The notes beneath the pieces were generated by a model that was not told where the DNA came from, did not search any database, and was given only the letters and a program-made list of their open reading frames with translations. Made by a program: the position numbers and the translations under genes. Shown here one piece after another: positions 19,107 through 29,637 of a stretch of DNA of 64,000 bases. How positions within the stretch are numbered: the first letter of the stretch is position 1; each line of letters begins with the position of its first letter. Source of the DNA: Gordonia sp. X0973 (GTDB lineage Bacteria; Actinomycetota; Actinomycetes; Mycobacteriales; Mycobacteriaceae); contig NZ_CP054691.1 of NCBI RefSeq assembly GCF_013348785.1, forward strand, positions 2,480,001-2,544,000. The letters are read 5' to 3'.

Positions 19107-20965
19107 GACTGCGTCCACTTGTCGGCACCGGCGAAGATCGACGTCTGCACCGGACCGGCGAGAGGGACCCCGAGCACCTCGTTGGTGACCACGACGAGTG
19201 CCGAATCCTGGTAGATGGGCAGGTAGATCGACGCGTCGGCCAGCTCGCCCTCGGCCTGGTAGAGCAGGTCGGAGGGATCGGGCGAGGCCAGCGCCCGCCG
19301 GGCCAGGTCGATGAGCGCGGCGTCGCACAGGCCGGAGGTGTTGCTGGTGTAGCTCTGCGCGGCGGGATCGTCGCCGCGACCGGGCTTCACCGACTCGGTG
19401 ACCTTCTTCGGCTGGTCGCAGTCGACCAATGAGGCCAAGGCCGTCGCCGGCGCGACCGCGCCGTCATTCCACCCGACGACGAGGTCGACGCGCCCCGAGG
19501 AGAGCGCCGAGCCGTACAGGTCGGTGTTGGACAGTCTCGCCACCGTCACGCTCACCCCGAAGGAGCGCAGTTGGTCGGCGACCGCCGAGGCCGCGGCGAC
19601 GGTGCGCGGATCGGCCGCGACCGCCCCGATGGTCACCTGCAGCGGCTCCTCGCCCTTCATGATCGGGGCGACTCCCGGCGGAATCCGCTCGTCCGGCTCG
19701 TGGCTCCGACTCGGCTTGGGTGCCGCCGACGGGGCCGACGTGGACGGCACGGGCGTACTCGGCGCGGCGCCGCCGTGCGGCGGCTTGGGCGCGGGATGCG
19801 GCCGCTGCGGCGGGGTGCCGCGCCGGAAGCCGGCCAAGGCCAGCAGGTCCATCACCGTCGCGGCCGACGGGTGCGGCCGGCCCGGGTCGAAGTAGTTCGG
19901 GTCCGACGGCACGTAGACGGTGTTGGCGAAGGGGGCGACGTCGTCGTCCCCGGCCGCGGCGTAGCGCACCAGGTCGGCATTGACCATGCCCAAGATCCCG
20001 GTGCGCACCGCGGGGGTGCGCATCGCCGCCGTGCGGGTGTTCACATGGATCCCCAGGACGCGGGCCTGCAGGTTGCGACGGCCGACGGTGCCGGGCAGCG
20101 AGGACAGTAGCCGCTCCTGGGCGGGTCCGGCACTGACCACGCCCAGCGCGGAGTCACCGCTGCGCAGCGACTCGACGGTCTGCGACTGGGTGCCGGGACG
20201 GCGGAACACGATCTGGTCGAGCTTGGCCGGCTCCTTCCAGAACCGGTCGTTGCGCACGATGCGCACCTCGTCGCGGGCGAGGTCGATGCCGACGATCGAG
20301 AACGGGCCGCCCGACACCGGCTTGCCCGCGTCCATGCCGGTCTGGAATCCGTTGGGCATGGCCCGCAGCACGTGGCTGGGCAGCAGCGCGCTGAACAGCT
20401 CCTGCCAGCGCGGATAGGGCGAGGCGAAGGTGACGACGACGGATTTTCCGCCGGCCCCGGTCTGCACCGAGTCGATGAGCCGGTACCCGGCGGGCGAGAC
20501 CGCGTTGGGCTGCCGCGACATCTGCTGCCACAGGTAGATGAAGTCGTCCCCGGTGATCGGCAGGCCGTCGGACCACTGGGCGTCGGTCTGGATGCGGTAG
20601 GTGACGGTGAACGGGGCCGTCGAGGTGACGGTGGCCGAGGTGAGCAGCGACGGCGACAGCTCCCAGCGCAGGTCGCCGTCGGGGCCGGGCACCGGGTCGA
20701 AGGCGCTGGGCAGCGTCAACGTCCCGAGGGCCGTGGTGACCGGCGACTGGTCGGCCGCCAGGTGCGGGTTGAACCCGGCGCCGATCGCGTCGGTGGCGAC
20801 GTAGATGGTCTTCTCGGTCGGGTACTCGGCCTGGACCGGTGCCGGTGCACTCGGTTGCACGGGTGGCGGCGGACTGGCCATACAGCCCGATGCGACCAGG
20901 GCCGCGGCGGCTACCGCCACCGCACCGACCAGTCCCGACTTGCGCACCAACCGTCTCCCCTCCAC
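19103..20965 (-). CDS. lpqW: LpqW-like lipoprotein of the family 5 solute-binding fold
   Basis: 620 residues. A basic N-terminus and hydrophobic core lead to the lipobox ending at Cys28 (LVASGC). The body is an oligopeptide-binding-protein fold (WSDGLPITGDDFIYLWQQM, SGGPFSIVGIDLARDEVRIV), interrupted by a Pro/Ala/Ser-rich low-complexity insert near residues 395-430. In mycobacteria LpqW is a lipoprotein that controls partition of mannosides between PIM and lipoarabinomannan rather than a transporter subunit. There are no permease genes beside it. The typA-lpqW-mshB order matches Rv1165-Rv1170. Confidence 0.9.
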   Translation of the reverse strand: MEGRRLVRKSGLVGAVAVAAAALVASGCMASPPPPVQPSAPAPVQAEYPTEKTIYVATDAIGAGFNPHLAADQSPVTTALGTLTLPSAFDPVPGPDGDLRWELSPSLLTSATVTSTAPFTVTYRIQTDAQWSDGLPITGDDFIYLWQQMSRQPNAVSPAGYRLIDSVQTGAGGKSVVVTFASPYPRWQELFSALLPSHVLRAMPNGFQTGMDAGKPVSGGPFSIVGIDLARDEVRIVRNDRFWKEPAKLDQIVFRRPGTQSQTVESLRSGDSALGVVSAGPAQERLLSSLPGTVGRRNLQARVLGIHVNTRTAAMRTPAVRTGILGMVNADLVRYAAAGDDDVAPFANTVYVPSDPNYFDPGRPHPSAATVMDLLALAGFRRGTPPQRPHPAPKPPHGGAAPSTPVPSTSAPSAAPKPSRSHEPDERIPPGVAPIMKGEEPLQVTIGAVAADPRTVAAASAVADQLRSFGVSVTVARLSNTDLYGSALSSGRVDLVVGWNDGAVAPATALASLVDCDQPKKVTESVKPGRGDDPAAQSYTSNTSGLCDAALIDLARRALASPDPSDLLYQAEGELADASIYLPIYQDSALVVVTNEVLGVPLAGPVQTSIFAGADKWTQS

Positions 20966-20998
20966 CGGTCCGTCACCGCCTCCTGCGGCGCGGTGAAC

Positions 20999-22909
<1,911 letters not shown>

Positions 22910-23114
22910 AAGCGTGACTTTCTGATCATGGGGCCAAGGGCGATGTGCGACGGCGGGCCGCCCGGACACCGGGTCGACGGGGATGGCGCCGTCGCCAACC
23001 TTCCAATCCTAGCCGCGTAACGGGCTCCGACCAGAATCGAAGCGGCGTGGTGAGACCTCCCTCACTCCGTCAGCCACTCGTCCTCTTAGGTATCCCTATG
23101 CTAATTTGGAGGAT

Positions 23115-23294
23115 GTGGGTAGCAAGAAGAAAGCGGTGCGGGTCCGCGACCTCAAGCCGAAGAAGAAGTGCTGCCGCAAAGACCTGCGCTGCATGCGCTG
23201 CCCCGTCGTCGTCCATCGCCTGCGCAAGCTCGACGTCGACGAGATGAACCGCAAGCAGATCCAGAAGGCGATCAAGAAGGCCCGGGCGGCCTGA
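23115..23294 (+). CDS. Small basic Cys-rich protein of unknown function
   Basis: About 59 residues, very basic, with four closely spaced cysteines in KKKCCRKDLRCMRCPVV and a C-terminal KQIQKAIKKARA helix. The cysteine pattern suggests metal binding or redox, and the charge suggests RNA or ribosome association; both are inference. The start is uncertain between GTG 23115 and TTG 23106; TATGCT at 23097-23102 could be its -10 box. It is divergent from typA. Its 3' end overlaps the convergent ABC-Nudix gene by 23 bases. Confidence 0.6.
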   Translation: MGSKKKAVRVRDLKPKKKCCRKDLRCMRCPVVVHRLRKLDVDEMNRKQIQKAIKKARAA

Positions 23295-24759
23295 GCAGTT
23301 CCGTCAGCTCGGGAACCCAGCCGGCATCGGCGGGCACGAGTTCGCCCCCGTCGGCCATCGCCGCCAGCTCCCCCGCCGTGACCCATCGCACCGCGCTGTG
23401 TTCGGCCGTCACCGGCTCGCCCGCCGACCACCGCGCCCGGTAGGCCCGCAGCACCAACCCCTCGCGCAACACGACGTCGGCGCCGATGCGCCCGCCGACC
23501 TCGACCTCGATCGCCAATTCCTCGGCCAGCTCCCGAACCAGGGCCGACGCGTCGTCCTCGTCGGCCTCGACCTTGCCGCCGGGCAACTCCCAGCGTCCCG
23601 CCAGTCGCGGCGGATAGGACCGTTGCGCCAGCAACAGCCTCCCGTCGCGGATGACCGCGCCGGCCACGACGACCCCCGGTGCCGCCGGGGCGGCGACGAT
23701 CCCGGTCCGCGCGCCGACGAGGGTGACGGCCATCGGATCACCCGGCGCCGGCGCACCCGCGCCCCCGTCCTCCAGGAGTGCCCCGAGTTCGGCGATCGGC
23801 GCGGCGAGCCCGGAACCGTCCAGGACCACCTGGGTGCGCCCGGGCAGCTCGCGGACCCGCAGCACCGGCAGCACGGGCGGTTCCGCCCGGTCGCCGCTGC
23901 TCGCGGGCCGGGCGCGCAGCGACTCGGCGCGGATGGCCACCGCCGATGCGCGGCGTCCCGGTTCGAGGCCGGCGTCGGCCGCGCGGACGACGCCGAGTTC
24001 GGTGCGCAGGTCACCATCGCCGCCGGAGACCGGCAACAGGTGCTCCCAACCGAGGAATCGCGCGGTCCACTCGTCGCGCGGATAGCGCCACACCCGGCTC
24101 GCCGTGTCGGCGGCGACGATCGCGCCGTCGCGCATCACGACGACCTGCTCGCCCATGGTCGCCGCCTCGTCGTGGTCGTGGGTGACCACGATGGTGGGCG
24201 TGGCGGTGGCCGCGACGATGTCGACGATGTCGTCAGCCAGCTCGCCGCGCAGATTGGCGTCGAGCGCGGCCAGCGGCTCGTCGAGGAGTAGCAGCCGCGG
24301 CCCGGGGGCCAGGGCGCGCGCGAGCGCCACCCGCTGGGCCTGCCCGCCGGACAGGTCCTCGACGCGCCGGTCGGCCAGCCCGGGCAGCCGGACGAGGTCG
24401 AGCATCGCCTCCACGCGGGCGGCGATCGCCGCCCGCGACCAGCGGCGGGCGCGCAACCCGTAGGCGACGTTGTCGGCCACCGAGCGCCCGCCGAACAGTT
24501 GCGCCTCCTGGAACACCATCCCGAAGTCGCGGCGGTGTACCGGAATCCCCGCGAGGTCCTCCCCGTCGAACAGGATCGTCCCCGCCGCGAGCGGCTGCAG
24601 GCCGGCGATGGCCCGCAGCAGTGTCGATTTCCCGCAGCCGGACGGCCCGAGGATCGCCGTGACCGGCCCCGATCCCTGGGCCGCGACGGTGGCGCTGACG
24701 TCGCGCACCACCCGCGTCCGGTCGTAGTCGACGCAGACTCCCCGCAATTCCAGGCTCAC
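23272..24759 (-). CDS. thiQ: Thiamine ABC transporter ATPase fused to a C-terminal Nudix domain
   Basis: 495 residues in one uninterrupted frame. Residues 1 to about 230 are an ABC ATPase: Walker A LGPSGCGKST (38-47), Q-loop VFQEAQLFG, signature LSGGQAQR, Walker B LLLLDEP, H-loop VVTHDHDE. About 230-355 is a TOBE-like, low-conservation linker. Residues 361-495 are a MutT-type Nudix domain, GKVEADEDDASALVREL followed by AEEL; the final Gly of the box is Ala. It is the last gene of thiB-thiP-thiQ, with GTGA coupling to thiP. The ATPase powers thiamine import; the Nudix part may hydrolyse a thiamine diphosphate analogue or an unrelated nucleotide. The fusion is directly visible; its function is inference. 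Confidence 0.85.
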   Translation of the reverse strand: MSLELRGVCVDYDRTRVVRDVSATVAAQGSGPVTAILGPSGCGKSTLLRAIAGLQPLAAGTILFDGEDLAGIPVHRRDFGMVFQEAQLFGGRSVADNVAYGLRARRWSRAAIAARVEAMLDLVRLPGLADRRVEDLSGGQAQRVALARALAPGPRLLLLDEPLAALDANLRGELADDIVDIVAATATPTIVVTHDHDEAATMGEQVVVMRDGAIVAADTASRVWRYPRDEWTARFLGWEHLLPVSGGDGDLRTELGVVRAADAGLEPGRRASAVAIRAESLRARPASSGDRAEPPVLPVLRVRELPGRTQVVLDGSGLAAPIAELGALLEDGGAGAPAPGDPMAVTLVGARTGIVAAPAAPGVVVAGAVIRDGRLLLAQRSYPPRLAGRWELPGGKVEADEDDASALVRELAEELAIEVEVGGRIGADVVLREGLVLRAYRARWSAGEPVTAEHSAVRWVTAGELAAMADGGELVPADAGWVPELTELLRPPGPS

Positions 24760-26384
24760 AGCAGACTCCCCGCACCGGGCCGGACCATTTCCACGACCGC
24801 GACGGCGAGGGCGGTGGCGAGGACGAGCACGACCGAACATGCCATGGCCGTCGCGAGGTTCGCCTCCCCCGGCCGGTTGAGCGCGGTTCCGATCATCACC
24901 GGCAGCGTCGTCGTGTCGGGCCGGACCAGGAAGCTGGTCGCCCCGAATTCGCCCAGGCTCAGGATGAAGGCGAAACCGCCCGCGGCGGCCAGCGAGCGCC
25001 CGGCGATCGGCAGCGTCACGGTCGAGAAGACCCGCAGCGGGGAGGCCCCCAGCGTGCGCGCCGCGCCGGTCAGCCCGGCGGGTACGCGCTCGAAGGCGGG
25101 GACGGCGATGCGGATGACCAGCGGCATGACGACGAGGGCCTGCACCGCGGCGATCACCAGCCACGACGAGGACAACCAGGCCGGCCAGTGCGCGAGCGCC
25201 AAGGTGTAGCCGAAGCCCAGGGTCACCGCGCTCACCCCCAACGGGACGGTGGAGATCACCTCCGCGGCGGCCCGCATCGGGCCGCGCAGCCCGGTGATGA
25301 CGACCGCGGTGACGACTCCGACGAGAAATGCCAGGGTCGCGGCGACCACCGCGGTGGCCAGCGACAGCAGCGCCGAGGCGAGCGGGGAGATCCCGTTCAC
25401 CTGCGCCGCCAGGGATCGGTATCCGGCGAGGGTCCAGCTGCCCGGGCCGGCCGGGCGCACCGACCAGAGCGCGAGGACGGCCAGCGGGACGACCAGCCAC
25501 AGCGCCGTCCACACCAGCGTCGCCGCCATCGCGACGCGCGCGCCCCCGCGCGGCGGCGGGGCCGGTGCGTCGGCGGGCCGATCACCCATCGCGCGCCGCG
25601 ACAGCAGCCGGGCGACGACGAGGGTGAGGGCGACGACGCCGATCTGCAGCACCGACAACGCCGCGGCCTCCGGCAGCCGGAAATTCGACACCCCCTCGGT
25701 GTAGATCGCCGTCTCGACGGTCCGCAGTTGGCCGTTGCCGAGCACCATGATCACGCCGTAGCTGGTGGTGCAGAACAGGAAGACCAGCGCTGTCGCGGCG
25801 GCGATCGCGGGTCGCAGGCGGGGCAGCGTCACGGTCGCGAAGGCCCGCAGCGGGGAGGCCCCGGCGACGCGCGCGACGTCGACCAGCCGCGGGTCCAGTC
25901 CGGCCCAGGTCGCCCCGACGAGCCGCACCACGACGGCGGTGTTGAGGAATACATGGGCGCACAACACCGGCACGAGCGCCGGGCCCGCCTCGTCGAGGGC
26001 GCCGCCCAGACTCGACGGGAGAAAGGAGAGGGGTCCGGTGAACAACGCGCGGAACGCGATGCCGACGACGACGCTGGGCAGCACGAACGGCAGGGTGACC
26101 ACCACGAGGAAGAGGCGCGAACCGGTGAAGCGCAGCCGCGCGGCCAGCCAGGTGATGGGGGCGGCGACGACCAGGGTGAGCACGGTGGAGGCGGCGGCCT
26201 GCGCGAGCGTGAACGCCAGCAGCGGGCCGGCGCCCGCCCGACGCCACAACTCGAACAGGCCCACCGGATCGCCGTCGGCGAAGGCACGCGTGAACAGGGC
26301 CGCCAGCGGCCAACCGAAGAGGAGGAGCAGGAACGACAGCGGGACGGCGGCCAGCGCGAGCAGGCCCGCCCGCCCGCCGGTCAC
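24756..26384 (-). CDS. thiP: Thiamine ABC transporter permease ThiP (fused two-module type)
   Basis: About 542 residues with around 12 hydrophobic segments arranged as two homologous halves. Each half has the permease EAA-type loop: VDVARVAGASPLRAFATVTL and LTGAARTLGASPLRVFSTVT. Double-length permeases of this kind (ThiP/FbpB class) form the whole membrane pore. GTG 26384 overlaps the thiB stop by four bases and was chosen over upstream starts that lie inside thiB. It is assigned to thiamine by its binding-protein partner. Confidence 0.88.
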   Translation of the reverse strand: MTGGRAGLLALAAVPLSFLLLLFGWPLAALFTRAFADGDPVGLFELWRRAGAGPLLAFTLAQAAASTVLTLVVAAPITWLAARLRFTGSRLFLVVVTLPFVLPSVVVGIAFRALFTGPLSFLPSSLGGALDEAGPALVPVLCAHVFLNTAVVVRLVGATWAGLDPRLVDVARVAGASPLRAFATVTLPRLRPAIAAATALVFLFCTTSYGVIMVLGNGQLRTVETAIYTEGVSNFRLPEAAALSVLQIGVVALTLVVARLLSRRAMGDRPADAPAPPPRGGARVAMAATLVWTALWLVVPLAVLALWSVRPAGPGSWTLAGYRSLAAQVNGISPLASALLSLATAVVAATLAFLVGVVTAVVITGLRGPMRAAAEVISTVPLGVSAVTLGFGYTLALAHWPAWLSSSWLVIAAVQALVVMPLVIRIAVPAFERVPAGLTGAARTLGASPLRVFSTVTLPIAGRSLAAAGGFAFILSLGEFGATSFLVRPDTTTLPVMIGTALNRPGEANLATAMACSVVLVLATALAVAVVEMVRPGAGSLL

Positions 26385-27424
26385 CTGCCGACGGCGTCGC
26401 GCCACTGCTGCAGCCACGTCTCCCGGTTCTGCGCGATGTAGTCCGGCGGCATGTTGACCGTCCACTCCGGGGCCGGGGCGCGCGTGGCCCAGCCGTCGGG
26501 CAGCGGGATGTCGCGGGTCACCGGATAAACGAACATCGCGGTGGGCAGCGCCTTTTGCACCGCCGGGCTGAGCAGGAAGTCGATGGCCTTACGGGCACCC
26601 GCGACGTTGGCGGCACCCTTCAGCACCCCGGCGTACTCGACCTGGCGGAAGCAGGTCTCCAGTAGTGCGGCGGTACCGGGCGTCGCGGCGGGCGACGAGG
26701 CGTAGGACACGACGATCGGCTTGGTGCCGTGACCGGCTCCGGCGCTGAACAGCTGGTTGTAGGCGATGGCCCACCCGGAGACGATGGTCGCGTCGTTGGC
26801 CACCAGCTTGCGCCAATAGTCCTCCCACCCGGCGCGCTTCTGGCCGATGGTGGTCAGCAGGAAGGAGATACCCGGCGACGACGTGCCGGGGTCCAGGAGC
26901 GCGGCCTGCCCACGGTATTCGGGCTTCACCAGGTCGTCGAGGCTCGACGGCGGGGTCAGGTTGCGGCTGTCGTACCAGGACGAGTCGACGTTGAGGCAGA
27001 CGTCGCCCCGGTTGATCGCGGTCAGCAGGCCGGGCGAGCCGGGCAGCGCGTACTGGTCGGCGCCGTTGGCCGCCGCGGGTGAGTGATAGGGCTCCAGCGC
27101 CCCGGCCTGTACCGGCCGCGACGCGAAGGTGTTGTCGATGCCGTAGACGAGGTCGCCCTTCGGCGACCCGGGGGTCAGCGAGATCTGCGAGGCCAGCTTG
27201 CCCGCGTCGCCGGACTTCGCCACCTTCAACGTCATGCCGGTGGTGGCCTTGAACTGGTCGACCAGCGACGAGGGGAGGTCGAAGGAGTCGTGCGTCAGCA
27301 TCGTGACCGTCCCACCGTCGTCGGAGCGGCCGCATCCGACGGCGACCCCCGCGGCCAGGACGGTGACGAGCAATGTCCCGGCCAGCCGACCGAGGAAGGG
27401 ACGGGTCCCGCTGTCTGCGCGCAT
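26381..27424 (-). CDS. thiB: Thiamine-binding lipoprotein ThiB
   Basis: 347 residues. N-terminal signal with lipobox VAVGC (Cys near residue 31). It matches the ThiB/TbpA family: TMLTHDSFDLP, YGIDNTFASRPV, LLDPGTSSPGISFLL, SGWAIAYNQLF, and the end QNRETWLQQWRDAVGR resembles the E. coli ThiB C-terminus. It captures thiamine (and phosphates) outside the membrane. A TTAGATT stretch just upstream could be a -10 box; no TPP riboswitch was found. First gene of the operon. Confidence 0.88.
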   Translation of the reverse strand: MRADSGTRPFLGRLAGTLLVTVLAAGVAVGCGRSDDGGTVTMLTHDSFDLPSSLVDQFKATTGMTLKVAKSGDAGKLASQISLTPGSPKGDLVYGIDNTFASRPVQAGALEPYHSPAAANGADQYALPGSPGLLTAINRGDVCLNVDSSWYDSRNLTPPSSLDDLVKPEYRGQAALLDPGTSSPGISFLLTTIGQKRAGWEDYWRKLVANDATIVSGWAIAYNQLFSAGAGHGTKPIVVSYASSPAATPGTAALLETCFRQVEYAGVLKGAANVAGARKAIDFLLSPAVQKALPTAMFVYPVTRDIPLPDGWATRAPAPEWTVNMPPDYIAQNRETWLQQWRDAVGR

Positions 27425-27492
27425 GCCTGAATCTAACCACCAGATGACTCCGCACGACCGTCGGGAGCGCAGTCCGCCGCCCCCGATCTGAC

Positions 27493-27543
27493 GTCACATG
27501 CAACTCATTAGTAACAATTGCATCACCAGAATCGCTGGTCACA
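27493..27543 (+). promoter_or_regulatory. Cluster of GTCACA/GTAACA motifs upstream of a secreted-protein gene
   Basis: GTCACA (27493-27498), GTAACA (27511-27516) and GTCACA (27538-27543) lie within 51 bp, spaced by about two helical turns. A shared CAATTGCATCAC element is at 27515-27526. The same set recurs upstream of the next secreted-protein gene. GTCACA/GTAACG-type repeats are described for the response regulator MtrA of mycobacteria; assignment here is inference. Confidence 0.45.
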
Positions 27544-27648
27544 GCCACCTGGGGTTATGGTGCTCGCTACACGCGCATTCGATATCAGCCGCGCTCGCCA
27601 ATAGACTGACGCGCGATCGACATCCGCCGACCGTAAGGATTCTCCCCG

Positions 27649-28523
27649 TGCGACTGAACCTCCCGTTCGCCGCGGCCGCCGTCGCCCTCACCGCCGTTGT
27701 CGCCGTATCCGGGACCGCCGCCGCGGCTCCGGCCCCCGTTGAGCACGACAGCCTGGGTGCCGCGCTGGCGTCCACCCCGCCGAAGGTGAACCAGGAGGTC
27801 CTCGACGCCATGGGCGCCCTGGCACCGGCGATCATCGGCTCGATGGCGACGCCGGGCCCCGACGGCCGGGTCAACCCCGCACTCTTCTCCGACGCGCAGG
27901 CCGTCGCCGCCGACCCGAAGCTCTCGCCGCAGGTGCGCGACGTGTGGCGCCAGATCGTCGACTTCCTCGGCGAGCCGGGCAAACGCACCCTCGCCGCGCA
28001 GAACCGCGGCATCCGCGTCGCCGAGCGCAAGACCAAGCCCGGCGACCCGGAGATCCCGCGCGGCAAGGGCGCTCCGCGCATCCAGGAGTTCCTCTACCCG
28101 ACCCTCGGCATCGGCTGCATGCCCGAGTCGGCCACCGGATCACTCGGCTCGCTGGGCGGCGGCAACTCGCTGGGCCGCGCCCTGGTCACCGCCGGTCCGC
28201 AGAAGGCGCCGGCGCCCGGCCCCAAGCGCGGGCAGGTCGGCTACGTCTACACCAGCCTGGGCACCGGCCCGGCCGTCAACAACAACGCGCACCCGCTGGT
28301 GGCCCAGTGGCTCAACCTCGACAACGGGCGCACCGGCGCGATCAACCTGCGGCGGAACCCGAAGATCAACGCCACCGACGGGCCCGGCACGTTCACCGCG
28401 ATCGCGACCACCGGCCGCGGACGCGTGTTGACGATCATCTCCGGCAACGTCACGACGAAGAAGAAGCACAAGCGCGCCGTCTCCTGCGGGATCGTCCCGG
28501 TCATCGGCCTCGCCTACGTGTAG
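27649..28523 (+). CDS. Secreted protein of unknown function (paralogue of the next gene)
   Basis: About 291 residues from GTG 27649, preceded by a purine-rich TAAGGATT segment. It has a Sec signal peptide (LPFAAAAVALTAVVAVSG, cleavage near AAAAPAP), a helical middle, and a beta-rich C-terminal domain with two cysteines far apart (GIGCMPES and VSCGIVPVIG) likely to form a disulphide. The C-terminal domain and Cys positions resemble those of the following gene (SPMCTAP and GRECFFLPAVGV), so the two are probably duplicated exported proteins. No known domain was recognised. Confidence 0.75.
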
Positions 28524-28549
28524 TCGTATCTAGTCCCGATTGCGACCGG

Positions 28550-28638
28550 GTCACAGCTCGGCGTCATCAATTGCACCACTAGTCACATACGTGTTGTCCT
28601 ATCCCAGTAGTAACACTGGCAACACGTATGGAGTAACA
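28550..28638 (+). promoter_or_regulatory. Upstream region with four GTCACA/GTAACA motifs and an 11-bp inverted repeat
   Basis: GTCACA at 28550-28555 and 28582-28587, GTAACA at 28610-28615 and 28633-28638, and CAATTGCACCAC at 28568-28579 (also present upstream of the previous gene). CATACGTGTTG (28586-28596) pairs perfectly with CAACACGTATG (28620-28630), and CCAGT/ACTGG (28604-28608/28615-28619) nests inside. This could be an operator or an RNA hairpin in the leader; the start codon follows at 28641. Confidence 0.45.
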
Positions 28639-28640
28639 CG

Positions 28641-29525
28641 ATGCCCGGCAAGTTCTCGCGCGCTGCGTCGACGGTGGTGGTCGGTATGGCCGCCACCGCA
28701 CTGGTCGCCGGCTCGACCGCCGCTTTCGCCGCCCCGCCGCGTCCCGCCCCGGCACCACCGGCGGCCGTCCCGCAGCTCCCGAAGCCCAATCCGGGCGGCA
28801 CCAGCACGCTGCCGATCCAGGTCCCCTTCGACAGCCAGCTGGCCGCGGCGCTGAAGTTCGCCAAGCAACTCGGCGGCGACAAGCTCCTCGTCGAGGTCAT
28901 CCAGGCGATGATGGGGGTGGCCGGACAACTCTCCCCCGTGCCCGTCCCCGGCACCAAGACCACCGCCGCCCCCGAGCCAGGCGTCAAATTCGTCGACGCG
29001 GCCACCGATCCGCTGTCACTGCTGCGCTCGGCCGGCGTCCAGCCGCTCTCCCCCGCCGTCTCCCCGATGTGTACCGCGCCGACCCCGGAGAACCCGCTGG
29101 GCCTCGTCACCGCGGGAGCCGCCGCCATTCCCGGGCCGTGGCCGCTCCGCAGCGGCCATCCCCTGCTGGCACCGTTGGCCAACCTCCCCTTCCCCCTGCC
29201 CGGCATCCAGGTGCCCGACCCGAACATCGTCAAGGACGAGCAGACCGCCTTCGCGTTCATCCCGCCCGACACCGAGGTGGGCGGCAAGAAGGGCACCATG
29301 CGGGTGGCCTGGCTCAACACCTCCTCGTTGAAGGGTGGGATCACCGAACTCGCGCCGCTGGCCGACACCAATCCCGTCCTCAAGGCGCTGCCCGGCCTGT
29401 CCGGCGTGCGCCTGACCCCCGTCGACACCGGGAAGGGCACCGTCCTCGCCGCCGTCTACGGCACCGCCGGCGTCGGCGGCCGCGAATGCTTCTTCCTGCC
29501 CGCGGTCGGAGTGATCAATTCCTGA
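28641..29525 (+). CDS. Secreted protein of unknown function (paralogue of the preceding gene)
   Basis: 294 residues from ATG 28641. Signal peptide with VVVGMAATALVAGSTAAFAA, then a Pro/Ala-rich stretch, and a C-terminal beta domain with one Cys in SPMCTAPTPENPLG and another in GVGGRECFFLPAVGV. The layout matches the preceding gene, and both carry the same upstream motifs, so joint regulation is likely. It is presumably exported to the envelope. No domain was recognised. Confidence 0.78.
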   Translation: MPGKFSRAASTVVVGMAATALVAGSTAAFAAPPRPAPAPPAAVPQLPKPNPGGTSTLPIQVPFDSQLAAALKFAKQLGGDKLLVEVIQAMMGVAGQLSPVPVPGTKTTAAPEPGVKFVDAATDPLSLLRSAGVQPLSPAVSPMCTAPTPENPLGLVTAGAAAIPGPWPLRSGHPLLAPLANLPFPLPGIQVPDPNIVKDEQTAFAFIPPDTEVGGKKGTMRVAWLNTSSLKGGITELAPLADTNPVLKALPGLSGVRLTPVDTGKGTVLAAVYGTAGVGGRECFFLPAVGVINS

Positions 29526-29637
29526 GGCGGGCCGTTTCCGCGCGCTTTCGGCGGCCACGGCCGCGGCGGCCGTCGCGGCGACTGCCGCCGGAGCGGCCGG
29601 GAACCGACGCGCGGCCGCGCTGACCAAACCGCTTCCG

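Noticed and set aside
27425..27500. Possible TPP riboswitch upstream of thiB
   Set aside because: A CATCTGGTGGTTAGATTCAGG stretch faintly recalls the THI element, but the CTGAGA box and pairing stems are absent and the leader is too short.
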